Source: CAKZNE01 sp002695025 (GTDB lineage Bacteria > Bacteroidota > Bacteroidia > Flavobacteriales > Schleiferiaceae). From it: a stretch of DNA of 64,000 nucleotides. Position 1 is the stretch's first letter. Every line of letters starts with the position of its first letter. The position numbers and the translations under genes were made by a program. Under the pieces are notes generated by a model. That model searched no databases, had not been told where the DNA came from, and saw only the letters and a list, made by a program, of their open reading frames with translations. The stretch is from assembly GCA_913043285.1 (NCBI GenBank), contig CAJWML010000011.1, forward strand, positions 61,936 to 125,935, written 5' to 3'. Of this stretch, positions 1-8,078 are shown piece after piece.

Positions 1-132
1 TTGGAAAAACTGGTGGACGCCAACCAAGCTGTAAAGCTCGTGCAGGAACATATTCTTGAGACCCGCCAGCTTTCAGAGGAAATATTTGAAGCCCTGAGGC
101 GCGATATCAGCGCCATCCGCAATGCCGATTAA
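1..132 (+). CDS. C-terminal fragment of an unidentified protein (5' end outside window)
   Basis: An open frame runs from the first base to a TAA at 130-132 and gives the last 43 residues of a protein. The tail is charged and probably helical (Glu, Lys, Arg and Leu spaced as in a coiled coil) and ends in RNAD. Its stop overlaps the stop of the convergent sigma-54 activator gene by 4 nt, which supports it as a real gene end. Regulators of that type often sit beside a sensor kinase, but nothing in these 43 residues identifies a kinase, so no function is assigned. Confidence 0.6.
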   Translation: MEKLVDANQAVKLVQEHILETRQLSEEIFEALRRDISAIRNAD

Positions 133-1547
133 ACGTTGAGGTCGTACACCTTGATCTTGTTGTACAGGGTTTTACGGTCAATATTCAAGAGTTTGGCCGC
201 CTTGGTCTTATTGTAGCGCACCTGCTCCAGTGCTTCCATGATCTTTTGCCTTTCCAAAGCTCCTTCCAGTTGTTTCAGGTCTTTGGAGTCCTTCAGGCTT
301 TTGAAGTTCTTTTCACCGTGCTGGTAATTGATCACTTCCCCAGGCAGGGCTTCACTGGATACCAGTTCACCCCTGGAGAGCAGTACGGAACGTTTAACCA
401 CGTTCTTCAATTCACGGAGGTTACCGGGCCAGGGGTAAGCACTTAGTAATTCCATGGTCCGTTCCTCAAAACCCTGAACTTCCTTTTCCAGCTCAGCATT
501 GGCCTGGTTCAGAAAATGATGGGCAAACTGAGGGATCTCTTCGGTACGCACCCGCAACGGACTGATCTCTATCTTGAATTCATTCAAACGGTGGTACAGG
601 TCCTCACGGAAATCACGCTCTTCAATGGCATCCAACAGGTTTTCGTTGGTTGCAGCTACCAGGCGCACATCTACCGGAATATCCTCGCGCCCACCAATCC
701 TGCGCACTACTTTTTCCTGCAGGGCACGCAGCAGTTGTACCTGTATCTCGTAACCCAGGTTCCCGATCTCATCCAGGAATAAGGTGCCTCCATCGGCATA
801 TTCAAATTGCCCCGGTTTATCATTGCTGGCTCCGGTAAAACTACCCTTTACGTGGCCAAATAATTCACTGGCGGCCAGTTCTTTGGATAAAGCTCCGCAA
901 TCTATAGCTACAAAGGGCTTTCCTTTGCGTTTACTGTGTTCATGGATTTGCCGGGCCACGTATTCCTTTCCTGTGCCGCTTTCACCTTGTATGAGCACGC
1001 TCATACCGGTAGGTCCTACCAGTTCAACGTATTCATTTACTTTGCGGGTGGCTGCGCTTTTACCGGCTACAAAGTCATTTTTACCGGCTGATTTTCGTGT
1101 AGCCGGCTGCCCCGGGGCTTCTTTTGAGTTGGAGATAGCAGGAGACGAAGAAGAGGCATTTTCCCGAGTGGGGTTTTTAAGTACAGATTTAACCAGTTCC
1201 AACAGTTCCTCCGGGTTAACCGGCTTGGTCAGGTAATCCGATGCCCCCAGTTTCATAGCTTTAACCGCCAGTTTAATGTCTCCGTAGCTGGTCAGCAATA
1301 TCAAGGGAGTAAAAATACCTTCTGCGTGAATGTGGCTGAGCATTTCAATACCGTCCATTCCAGGCATCCGGTAATCGGAGAGGATGAGGTCAAAATTTTG
1401 CTTTTGCAGAACGGAGATGCCTTTTTCAGCAGTGGATTCGGTTTGAACCTCAAAGCCTTTCTTCTCCAGGAAAGATTTTAACATCAGTAGAAAAGTGGTG
1501 TCATCATCCACCACTAAAATTTTCTTGGTGCCGGTAATTGTGCTCAT
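129..1547 (-). CDS. Sigma-54-dependent response regulator (NtrC/AtoC type)
   Basis: A 472-residue cytoplasmic transcription activator for RpoN promoters. Residues 8-120 form a receiver domain with acidic pocket D14-D16 and probable phosphoacceptor D58 (in LSDYRMPG). A Ser/Pro-rich linker covers about 125-160. The AAA+ domain has Walker A at 188-195 (GESGTGKE), the sigma-54 contact loop at 235-240 reading GSFTGA in place of the usual GAFTGA, and Walker B TLFLDE at 255-260. The last 27 residues are a Fis-type helix-turn-helix (NKTKAAKLLNIDRKTLYNKI). Length is normal for the family. The ATG at 1547 directly precedes the receiver. A cognate kinase is not visible and may lie left of the window. 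Ser in the GAFTGA loop is a known tolerated variant, so activity is expected. Confidence 0.95.
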   Translation of the reverse strand: MSTITGTKKILVVDDDTTFLLMLKSFLEKKGFEVQTESTAEKGISVLQKQNFDLILSDYRMPGMDGIEMLSHIHAEGIFTPLILLTSYGDIKLAVKAMKLGASDYLTKPVNPEELLELVKSVLKNPTRENASSSSPAISNSKEAPGQPATRKSAGKNDFVAGKSAATRKVNEYVELVGPTGMSVLIQGESGTGKEYVARQIHEHSKRKGKPFVAIDCGALSKELAASELFGHVKGSFTGASNDKPGQFEYADGGTLFLDEIGNLGYEIQVQLLRALQEKVVRRIGGREDIPVDVRLVAATNENLLDAIEERDFREDLYHRLNEFKIEISPLRVRTEEIPQFAHHFLNQANAELEKEVQGFEERTMELLSAYPWPGNLRELKNVVKRSVLLSRGELVSSEALPGEVINYQHGEKNFKSLKDSKDLKQLEGALERQKIMEALEQVRYNKTKAAKLLNIDRKTLYNKIKVYDLNV

Positions 1548-1622
1548 TTTAAATGGTATTTCCTGAAACCTTTAGTAAATCAAAATTAGCTTTTTTAGTT
1601 CGTGTGCCCGTTTCTAAAGAAT

Positions 1623-1653
1623 GAAGCCATTGCGCTACTAACACAATGGCTTC
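1623..1653 (-). terminator. Hairpin downstream of the small exported protein gene
   Basis: A perfect 10-bp stem (GAAGCCATTG at 1623-1632, CAATGGCTTC at 1644-1653) with an 11-nt loop lies about 50 nt past the stop of the minus-strand gene at 1702. On the minus strand it is followed only by a weak T-rich stretch, so it may be a modest terminator or a 3'-end stabilising hairpin. Confidence 0.5.
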
Positions 1654-1701
1654 TACTCAACTCGAACAACTAAAAACTAAACTGCTATGTATGTAGAATT
1701 T

Positions 1702-2073
1702 TTATTCTTTATCCTTTTCCAGGGTTAGCGCCTTTCCCTTCTTGTCGTATTCCAGGCGCATATCAAGACCCTGTTTATTGAGATGGACCTCATATTTTTC
1801 TATAAAGCCTTCATCATTTACCCATTTCCAGGCTTTAATGATCTCAGCATCGCTGTAATTAGCAAGGAGATCTTCTGAAATTTCGTTGGGTAAAGTTTCC
1901 GAAGGTATCTCTACTCTACGGTCCTTTTCCTGATCCACATCCATTGAAACCGGGTTAGAAGTTTCTTCTTTTGGAGTATCCTGTGCCCTTAGAGTAGTTA
2001 CATTACACATCATGAATGCAACTACCATCAGAGCAGTGAGGGTGTTAAATGCTATTTTGTTAGTAATAATCAT
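1702..2073 (-). CDS. Small exported PepSY-like protein A
   Basis: About 123 residues. The start at 2073 places the hydrophobic signal peptide (MIITNKIAFNTLTALMVVAF) at the N-terminus; an upstream in-frame ATG at 2112 would add 13 residues. After the predicted cleavage near LRAQ comes an acidic linker and a C-terminal alpha/beta module (LPNEISEDLLANYSDAEIIK, then alternating strands ending in LEYDKKGKAL). This pattern resembles the small PepSY-like periplasmic proteins common in Bacteroidota, which is inference from residue pattern only. It is clearly related to the next gene upstream (2205-2543): same order of LP-E-hydrophobic, NY-AEI-KA-K and YDK-G elements. Probable tandem duplicates whose substrate is unknown. 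Confidence 0.75.
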   Translation of the reverse strand: MIITNKIAFNTLTALMVVAFMMCNVTTLRAQDTPKEETSNPVSMDVDQEKDRRVEIPSETLPNEISEDLLANYSDAEIIKAWKWVNDEGFIEKYEVHLNKQGLDMRLEYDKKGKALTLEKDKE

Positions 2074-2204
2074 GTTTTGTGTAATGAGAATAGTGTGCCG
2101 TTGGACATTCATAATGTTAATGTTTTAAAAATCAATTATTTAAATTTTATTTGATTGAACTAAAGCGTAGAAAAATTCCTCAAAATGTTGGGCTTGGCTT
2201 CAGT

Positions 2205-2543
2205 TTAAATAGGATTGATCTTGTTTTCGGGGTTACCATCCTTATCATAGGTCACGGTCCATTCTTTAGGTCCCTTCTTAATCTCCACCACATAACCGGT
2301 GAGTTTGCCACCGTTGGTGGTTTTATAGGCCTTTACAATCTCAGCTGCGTGGTAATTATCGAGAATATCCATTTTAACCTCTTTGGGAAGCTCCTTCGCA
2401 TTGATCTCAACCTTATCGTCATCCTTCTGCTCATAGGTGGCAGGAGTTTCACTGAGGGCAAACCCCAGGGTGGTAATGGTAGCCATACCCAGGGTAAGCA
2501 TAAATAGGATACTGAATGAAAATGATAGAATTGAAGATTTCAT
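2205..2543 (-). CDS. Small exported PepSY-like protein B
   Basis: About 112 residues from the ATG at 2543; an earlier ATG at 2570 would put nine extra residues before the signal peptide. The signal segment is MKSSILSFSFSILFMLTLGM. The mature part carries ELPKEVKMDILDNYHAAEIV, then strands ending VTYDKDGNPENK, matching protein A in order and spacing. The two genes are in tandem on the same strand with about 130 nt between them and may be co-transcribed. PepSY-like domains are generally thought to bind ligands or act as inhibitors outside the cytoplasm; no specific role can be read here. Confidence 0.75.
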   Translation of the reverse strand: MKSSILSFSFSILFMLTLGMATITTLGFALSETPATYEQKDDDKVEINAKELPKEVKMDILDNYHAAEIVKAYKTTNGGKLTGYVVEIKKGPKEWTVTYDKDGNPENKINPI

Positions 2544-2677
2544 GGGTTTGTAATTTTTTGTGTGCGACATTTCTTATGTAACACAAAAGATCCCAAATAG
2601 TTGAGTTATTTAACAAGCTTTTAAGAAACACAACAACTGCTTTTGACGTTATCCTAATCAACTTAATAGTAATAAGT

Positions 2678-3346
2678 ATGGACCCCAACACCACTCAACA
2701 AAACTCAGATACCAGGGATGTGACACAGAAGATTGTGAATGCCTATAAAGAATACGTTCTTTTAAATGGTACAGAACCACCCAGCATTTATGCTTTTTGC
2801 CATGAGCTGGGCATTTCGGAAGATGAGTTCTATACCCATTTCAATACGTTTGACCAAGTGGCTTCGGCCTTCTGGAGCCAGCTCTTTAAAGAAGTGCTCC
2901 GGGAGCTACGCTCAGACCAGGCGTATGTGGAATACAATACCCGTGAAAAATTGCTTGGCTTTTATTACGCCTTTTTTGAAGCCTTGAAGCCGCATCGCAG
3001 CTTTGCACTCCTGAGCTTCCGTGATTCGGTATCTCTGCTTAAGCGGGAATCACAACATCTTACGGACTTGAAAAAGGAATTTCGTTTGTGGGTATCAGAA
3101 TTAGTGAATGAAGGTGTGCGACAGGGAGAAATAGCCCAACGCTCCAGGATCACCGGTGCTTATGACAATATAATATGGATGCAATTCCTCTTTCTCCTTA
3201 ATTTCTGGCGAAAGGATGGCAGTCGTGGTTTTGAACGCACTGATGCTGCCATTGAAAAATCCGTACGCTTTGGCTTTGACCTCATCGAAAAGAACGCTCT
3301 GGACAGTGCCTTTGATTTTGGTAAATTTTTGTTCCAGGGCAAATGA
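2678..3346 (+). CDS. TetR/AcrR-family transcriptional regulator
   Basis: A 222-residue protein with an N-terminal three-helix DNA-binding domain at about 15-60. The recognition part reads PPSIYAFCHELGISEDEFYT followed by HFNTFDQVASAFW, the usual TetR pattern. An all-helical C-terminal part of about 150 residues would be the ligand and dimer domain. The start ATG at 2678 is close behind the divergent exported-protein gene. Its stop overlaps the start of the ABC1-like kinase gene (ATGA at 3343-3346), so the two are translationally coupled and the regulator may act with or control the kinase. The ligand is unknown. Confidence 0.85.
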   Translation: MDPNTTQQNSDTRDVTQKIVNAYKEYVLLNGTEPPSIYAFCHELGISEDEFYTHFNTFDQVASAFWSQLFKEVLRELRSDQAYVEYNTREKLLGFYYAFFEALKPHRSFALLSFRDSVSLLKRESQHLTDLKKEFRLWVSELVNEGVRQGEIAQRSRITGAYDNIIWMQFLFLLNFWRKDGSRGFERTDAAIEKSVRFGFDLIEKNALDSAFDFGKFLFQGK

Positions 3347-4659
3347 AAGAACAGGATCATATTCCCACTTCACGTTTTAGCCGTACCGGTAATTTTTTAA
3401 AGACCGGGGCCAAAGTAGGAGGGAACTACCTCAAATACTACAGTAAGAAGTTATTGGGTACCGATGATACAGACGCGTTGCAACGTGAAAATGCTGAGGA
3501 TATTTACGATGCCCTTAGCAAGCTTAAAGGTAGCGCACTTAAAATAGCTCAGATGATGAGCATGGATGAAGGAGTGCTGCCCAAGGCTTTTACCGATAAA
3601 TTTACGCAGGCACAATATTCGGCTCCTCCACTTTCCTATCCTTTGGTAGTGAAGACCTTTAAAAGCCAACTCGGTAAGTCACCATCGGAGGTTTTTGATT
3701 CCTTTTCTAAAAATGCAGTGGCTGCTGCCTCTATAGGGCAGGTACATCTCGCGGAACGGGATGGCCATAAGCTGGCGGTAAAAGTGCAGTATCCAGGGGT
3801 GGCGGACAGTATAAATTCAGATTTACGGATTGTGAAACCACTGGTCAGCACTATGCTGAACATCAGTTCTTCAGAAATAGATCATTATCTGCAGGAAGTT
3901 CAGGCGCGGCTCATGGAGGAGACAGATTATGAACTTGAACTGAAGCGTTCCATGGTTATTGCCAAAGCCTGTGCGCCTATACAGGGCCTGGAATTTCCTT
4001 CTTATTACCCGGAATTCTCTTCCGGCCGTATCCTTACCATGGATTGGCTGGCAGGAAAACATCTTTCAGAGTTCCTTAAAACAGATCCGTCCCAGGAAAC
4101 CCGCAATCAACTGGGGCAATTGCTATGGGATTTTTATGATTTCCAGATTCACGAGTTACGACAGGTACACGCTGACCCGCACCCGGGTAATTTCCTATTC
4201 CGCGAAGACGGTACCATCGGAGTGATCGATTTTGGATGTATAAAGGAGTTTTCGGATCAATTTTATAACGATTATTTCCAATTGATGATCCCCGAGATCA
4301 CCAATAATGATAAGAATTTTGAAGAGCTTCTCTTCAAGCTGGACTTTCTTTTACCCACCGATAAGCCCGAAGAAGTGGCACACTTTAAAAGAGTATACTT
4401 TGAAGTCCATCACTTGCTTTCCGAACCCTTTTTTAACGATGAATTTGACTTTGCGGACCCAGGATATTTTGCCCGTATTTATGCTTTAAGTGAAGTTTAT
4501 CAGAACGATAAAATGCTCAGAAAAGCCAAGGCAGCACGTGGTCCAAGAGACAGTATTTATCTGAACCGCACGTATTTTGGGCTGTATTCATTATTACATA
4601 AGCTGGAGGCAAATATCATCACCCGGTCAAAGGTGGGCACGTTAGCTGAACATTCGTAG
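3343..4659 (+). CDS. ABC1/ADCK/UbiB-like atypical protein kinase
   Basis: 438 residues of the ABC1 (UbiB/ADCK/COQ8) family. Visible hallmarks are the N-terminal KIAQ motif (KGSALKIAQMMSMD, a variant of the family KxGQ), the alanine-rich nucleotide loop AAASIGQVHLA, the lysine strand LAVKVQYPG, and the catalytic/metal block HADPHPGNFLF followed by GVIDFG. Family members support quinone or isoprenoid lipid metabolism, often through ATPase-like rather than classical kinase activity. No ubiquinone pathway gene lies nearby and Bacteroidota use menaquinone, so the substrate is open. It is coupled to the TetR gene by a 4-nt overlap. Confidence 0.9.
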   Translation: MKEQDHIPTSRFSRTGNFLKTGAKVGGNYLKYYSKKLLGTDDTDALQRENAEDIYDALSKLKGSALKIAQMMSMDEGVLPKAFTDKFTQAQYSAPPLSYPLVVKTFKSQLGKSPSEVFDSFSKNAVAAASIGQVHLAERDGHKLAVKVQYPGVADSINSDLRIVKPLVSTMLNISSSEIDHYLQEVQARLMEETDYELELKRSMVIAKACAPIQGLEFPSYYPEFSSGRILTMDWLAGKHLSEFLKTDPSQETRNQLGQLLWDFYDFQIHELRQVHADPHPGNFLFREDGTIGVIDFGCIKEFSDQFYNDYFQLMIPEITNNDKNFEELLFKLDFLLPTDKPEEVAHFKRVYFEVHHLLSEPFFNDEFDFADPGYFARIYALSEVYQNDKMLRKAKAARGPRDSIYLNRTYFGLYSLLHKLEANIITRSKVGTLAEHS

Positions 4660-4702
4660 TTAGGCCAAGGTTATAGTCTTGTAAACAAATAACACTATTA
4701 CC

Positions 4703-5230
4703 ATGAAAAAATCAATTATTGTGGCGCTGCTTGCTCTGGCGGTAGGCGTGCCATCGGCTTTTGCTCAGAGTATTTCACCTAACGCTATTGGAGTTCGTCT
4801 GGAAGGTAACGATGGCCTGGGTCCGGAAATTTCCTATCAGCGTGCCCTGGGAGACAACAATCGTTTGGAGTTGGACCTTGGCTTTCATGACAGTCGTTAC
4901 ATTGATGCTTTTAAGTTCACTGGATTATACCATTGGGTTTTTAACATCCAGGGTGGATTTAACTGGTACGCAGGACTGGGAGCAGGAGTTGGTTTTATAG
5001 ATTATGATGATAAGTGGCCAGGAAGGGATCCTGATGATGATTACGAGACCGTATTTTTAACTTTCGAAGGTGATTTTGGTCTTGAGTATTCTTTTTTGGA
5101 GATGGGCGTACCTATTCAACTGGCCTTGGATCTTAATCCTGAAATACAACTGATCAATGATGATTATGATCGGTATTACGATGATGATTTTGACCTGGAC
5201 GTAGCATTTGCCATACGTTACCAGTTCTAA
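4703..5230 (+). CDS. Small outer-membrane beta-barrel protein
   Basis: 175 residues. A clean signal peptide (MKKSIIVALLALAVGVPSAF, cleavage near FAQ) is followed by alternating hydrophobic/aromatic strands and acidic loops rich in Asp (DDDYET, DDYDRYYDDDF), ending in the typical barrel C-terminus AFAIRYQF with terminal Phe. Size and pattern suit an eight-stranded OmpA/OmpW-like barrel of the outer membrane. A TAGTCTTG at 4674-4681 could be its -7 element, and a strong terminator follows at 5253. No specific transport or binding role can be inferred. Confidence 0.8.
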   Translation: MKKSIIVALLALAVGVPSAFAQSISPNAIGVRLEGNDGLGPEISYQRALGDNNRLELDLGFHDSRYIDAFKFTGLYHWVFNIQGGFNWYAGLGAGVGFIDYDDKWPGRDPDDDYETVFLTFEGDFGLEYSFLEMGVPIQLALDLNPEIQLINDDYDRYYDDDFDLDVAFAIRYQF

Positions 5231-5252
5231 GATCAACGAAGACTAAAATTTG

Positions 5253-5285
5253 AAGGTTTACTTCCTGTGGAGGTAAACCTTTTTT
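5253..5285 (+). terminator. Rho-independent terminator of the beta-barrel gene
   Basis: A long hairpin (AAGGTTTACTTCC at 5253-5265 pairing with GGAGGTAAACCTT at 5269-5281, one G-U pair, loop TGT) runs straight into a T run at 5281-5285, about 23 nt after the stop codon. Confidence 0.85.
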
Positions 5286-5292
5286 AGTTTTG
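5285..5292 (+). promoter_or_regulatory. Candidate -7 element of the NUDIX/esterase operon
   Basis: TAGTTTTG matches the Bacteroidota -7 consensus TAnnTTTG, 26 nt before the GTG start at 5319. It uses the T tract of the preceding terminator. No TTG lies at the expected -33 distance, so only the -7 half is supported. Confidence 0.4.
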
Positions 5293-5318
5293 TAGGATAC
5301 CTGAAAATCATTACCCCG

Positions 5319-5864
5319 GTGAAGTATTGCAGCGAATGCGGACATGACATATTGGATTATCGTATCCCTAAGGGAGACCATACTCCGCGTTACGTTTGTA
5401 CCTCCTGTCATATTATCCATTACCAGAACCCCAATATGGTAGTAGGCTGTTTGATCGTTAACGATGGAAGGATCATGCTGGCCCGCAGGGGAATTGAACC
5501 GCGTAAAGGCTACTGGAATTTACCGTGTGGATTTCTGGAAAACGAAGAAACCGTGCAACAGGGCGCCAAACGTGAGGTGTTTGAGGAAACAGGTGCCAGT
5601 GTAGAACTTGGACCATTACATACCGTTTACAACCTTCCACATGCCAATCAGGTGTACCTCATTTTCCTGGCTACAATGACCGACCCGCATTACCACTTAA
5701 CGGATGAGAGTACGGAAATCGGTTTTTTTGCTCCGGATGAGATACCCTGGGATGAAATAGCTTTTTCCAGTAATGCCTTTGCCCTTAAAAAATACCTTGA
5801 GAACGGGGAGGGTAAACCGCACCCTACCTACCTCGGGAGTTACTTTAAAGATAAGATCCGCTGA
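5319..5864 (+). CDS. NUDIX hydrolase with N-terminal zinc ribbon
   Basis: 181 residues starting at a GTG. Residues 3-36 form a zinc ribbon (CSECGHD and CTSCHI, two CxxC pairs). The NUDIX box begins GFLENEETVQQGAKREVFEE and is followed by TGA, matching GX5EX7REUXEEXGU in full, so the enzyme should be active. The ribbon plus NUDIX arrangement resembles NudC-like pyrophosphatases and related ADP-ribose/NADH hydrolases, but the protein is shorter than NudC and the substrate is not fixed by sequence. The stop overlaps the ATG of the esterase gene by 1 nt (TGATG at 5862-5866), so the two are coupled. Confidence 0.9.
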   Translation: MKYCSECGHDILDYRIPKGDHTPRYVCTSCHIIHYQNPNMVVGCLIVNDGRIMLARRGIEPRKGYWNLPCGFLENEETVQQGAKREVFEETGASVELGPLHTVYNLPHANQVYLIFLATMTDPHYHLTDESTEIGFFAPDEIPWDEIAFSSNAFALKKYLENGEGKPHPTYLGSYFKDKIR

Positions 5865-6532
5865 TGCAGAAAAAGAACCTGAGCCTGGTACATGAAGTTA
5901 TGGCACCGGAACAAGCTTCTGAAAAACCACCCTTACTGATCATGTTGCATGGCTTTGGCAGCCATGAGCAAGACCTGTTTTCCATGGCCCCCATGCTGAA
6001 TACAAAATTCATGATTGTTAGCGCACGGGCTCCCTTGACTTTACCCTGGGGAGGCTTTGCCTGGTACGAGATCAATTTTGAAGAGTTGGGAGGAGGAAAG
6101 ATGAGTAATATTCCACAGGCCAGGGATAGTGTGGGACGCATAGAAACTTTTGTGAAGGAAGCCCAGGAGGCCTACGGTGCCGATCCTGACAATACCTGGC
6201 TTATGGGTTTTAGCCAGGGATGCATTCTCAGTTATGCGGTTGCATTGCGGTCCCCACAAAATTTTAAGGGTGTACTGGCTTTAAGCGGATACATTCTGAA
6301 GGACATTACTCCAGATCATTTTAATCCTTCCGATCTTCAAAACCTGGATTTTTTTGTGAGCCACGGAATCCAGGATGAAGTTTTACCGGTAGAGTGGGCG
6401 CGGGAATCGGTAAAAGTGTTGGAGCAATTACATATACGGCACCAGTACAATGAATATCCCATGGGCCACGGTGTGAATCCGCAGTGTTTTGATGACCTTA
6501 AAGACTGGTTGAGTGATAAAGGTATGCTCTAA
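5864..6532 (+). CDS. Alpha/beta-hydrolase, carboxylesterase/phospholipase type
   Basis: 222 residues. The oxyanion strand LLIMLHGFGSHEQD, nucleophile elbow GFSQG, a late acid in SHGIQDEVLP and the final histidine in YPMGHGVNP give the complete Ser-Asp-His set of the bacterial carboxylesterase/phospholipase-like family (relatives of acyl-protein thioesterase and YpfH). No signal peptide, so it is cytoplasmic. It is translationally coupled to the NUDIX gene; the pairing may reflect clearance of damaged or activated metabolites (inference). Its stop overlaps the convergent gene's stop by 4 nt. Confidence 0.88.
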   Translation: MQKKNLSLVHEVMAPEQASEKPPLLIMLHGFGSHEQDLFSMAPMLNTKFMIVSARAPLTLPWGGFAWYEINFEELGGGKMSNIPQARDSVGRIETFVKEAQEAYGADPDNTWLMGFSQGCILSYAVALRSPQNFKGVLALSGYILKDITPDHFNPSDLQNLDFFVSHGIQDEVLPVEWARESVKVLEQLHIRHQYNEYPMGHGVNPQCFDDLKDWLSDKGML

Positions 6533-7236
6533 TCCTCTTCAGGCGCTGGAGGGTGTTCGGATTCAGGCTCCGCTTCAGGATCAATAATAAGTCCGGTAAC
6601 TATAGGTTCAAGTTGAATAGGAATGTCTCCCCTTAGTTCGTTGGTTTTGGGCTCTATTTTCACATTAATCACCATTTCTACCCGAGCATGGTTGAGATCA
6701 AGGTCCTCAATTATTGCTTTTTCATAGCCAAAAGAGGTAATCTCTACCACCAGTTTTTCCATATCCAATCCCTCTTCGCTGAATTCCAGCTTAAAAGTCC
6801 CGTCCATAACTGTGGTTACTCCCAAAATAATAGCACCGTCAGGCTCTCGTAGTATCACATTGGCATAAGGAATTGCTTCACCGGTTTTTTGGTCAGTTAC
6901 CAAACCTGTTAAGCGGTAGGTCATGGGCGAAATATAGTGTTCAGTTTTTTCACCCTCGGTTTGTGCCTGCGCGTTGTGAGGAGCCAGTCCCAAAATAGCG
7001 GCTAACGAAAAAGTAGCGATAAGACCAGGGCCCGGACGGAATTGCCGGGAAATACTGCCTACCTGGCTGAGTGAAAAACGTCCACATTCTACACCGGATA
7101 CATGAGGAGACATATCTTTACTGAAGTCACGGATTTTTTTCTGACAGTGGGTACAGAAACGTTCTTTATCTCCGGTAGAAAGCATATCGTCCCAGGGTAT
7201 AGGACACGCATAGCCGAGGTGTACTTTTTTCTTCAT
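6529..7236 (-). CDS. Membrane protein: cytoplasmic zinc-ribbon motif, TM helix, carboxypeptidase-regulatory-like domain
   Basis: 235 residues from ATG 7236; a TTG at 7257 would add seven residues. The N-terminus carries CPIPWDDM and RFCTHCQKKIRDFS, a cysteine-containing tag seen at the start of many Bacteroidota membrane proteins. One hydrophobic helix follows (LIATFSLAAILGLAPHNAQA), then a CarboxypepD-regulatory-like beta sandwich (LTGLVTDQKTGEAIPYANV, GVTTVMDGTFKLEF). The tail is acidic and Pro-rich. The likely topology is a cytoplasmic ribbon with a periplasmic Ig-like domain. No catalytic motif is present; a structural or sensing role is possible but unproven. Confidence 0.8.
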   Translation of the reverse strand: MKKKVHLGYACPIPWDDMLSTGDKERFCTHCQKKIRDFSKDMSPHVSGVECGRFSLSQVGSISRQFRPGPGLIATFSLAAILGLAPHNAQAQTEGEKTEHYISPMTYRLTGLVTDQKTGEAIPYANVILREPDGAIILGVTTVMDGTFKLEFSEEGLDMEKLVVEITSFGYEKAIIEDLDLNHARVEMVINVKIEPKTNELRGDIPIQLEPIVTGLIIDPEAEPESEHPPAPEED

Positions 7237-7272
7237 ATAATTTAGAACGCTAAACAATAGAAGGTTGTATGA

Positions 7273-8076
7273 TCAATTACGGGAATTGTCAATAGCCTTG
7301 CGAACGCTGCCGTATTTTTCCAGCAGGGCCTGGGCTTCTTCTGCTTTGATCTTCAGTTCATTCATGATCATCCGGGTGCCGCGTTCCACCAGCTTGGTAT
7401 TGGTCAGCTGCATGTCCACCATTTTATTGCCTTTTACGCGGCCCAGTTGGATCATGACGGACGTAGATATCATGTTGAGGACCAGCTTTTGTGCCGTACC
7501 GGCTTTCATACGTGTACTTCCGGTCACAAACTCAGGCCCTACCACTACAACTACCGGAAAATCAGAAACGGAAATAACATCTGCCCCGGCATTACAGGTA
7601 ATGCAAGCGGTGGTAATGCCGTTTTTCTGACAATCATCCAGGCCACCCACTACGTACGGAGTGCTGCCCGAAGCGGCTATACCGATCACAGTATCTTTAT
7701 CATTAATAGCATGTTGCTGAAGGTCTTTCCAGGCCTGGTTACGATCATCTTCGGCAAATTCTACCGCCTTACGGATGGCGGTATCGCCACCGGCAATCAG
7801 CCCGATTACCCAGTTGGGGTCCGCGCCAAAAGTAGGAGGGAGTTCAGAAGCATCCACAATACCAAGGCGACCGCTGGTGCCAGCCCCTATGTAGAATACC
7901 CGTCCGCCATTTTTCATTTTAGGAACAATAGCTTCAACCAATGCTTTAATGGCCGGGATCTGTTTTTCAATGGCCAGCGGTACCTTTCGATCCTCTTCAT
8001 TGATATGACGGAGAAGATCTTCCACCGGCATCTTTTCCAGGTCGTGGTGAAGGCTGTCGCTTTCGGTAGTCTTCAT
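7273..8076 (-). CDS. murQ: N-acetylmuramic acid 6-phosphate etherase
   Basis: 267 residues. MurQ removes the lactyl ether from MurNAc-6-phosphate to give GlcNAc-6-phosphate during cell-wall recycling. The SIS-fold signature is clear: FYIGAGTSGRLGIVDASELP, the loop FGADPNWVIGLIAGG, the glutamate region FAEDDRNQAW, GIAASGSTPYV, and TGSTRMKAGTAQKLVLNMIS. Length is slightly below the ~300 residues of many homologues because the C-terminal tail is short. It ends two nt before the downstream-strand neighbour's start region and follows the RsmB-like gene (gap 2 nt), so both are probably in one operon. No MurNAc kinase or transporter is beside it. Confidence 0.95.
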   Translation of the reverse strand: MKTTESDSLHHDLEKMPVEDLLRHINEEDRKVPLAIEKQIPAIKALVEAIVPKMKNGGRVFYIGAGTSGRLGIVDASELPPTFGADPNWVIGLIAGGDTAIRKAVEFAEDDRNQAWKDLQQHAINDKDTVIGIAASGSTPYVVGGLDDCQKNGITTACITCNAGADVISVSDFPVVVVVGPEFVTGSTRMKAGTAQKLVLNMISTSVMIQLGRVKGNKMVDMQLTNTKLVERGTRMIMNELKIKAEEAQALLEKYGSVRKAIDNSRN

Positions 8077-8078
8077 AC

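Noticed and set aside
784..1236. 150-codon plus-strand frame inside the sigma-54 regulator gene
   Set aside because: Complement of the AAA+ domain codons, with no recognisable protein features.
3101..3373. Minus-strand 90-codon frame across the TetR/ABC1 junction
   Set aside because: Overlaps two well-supported genes and has no family resemblance.
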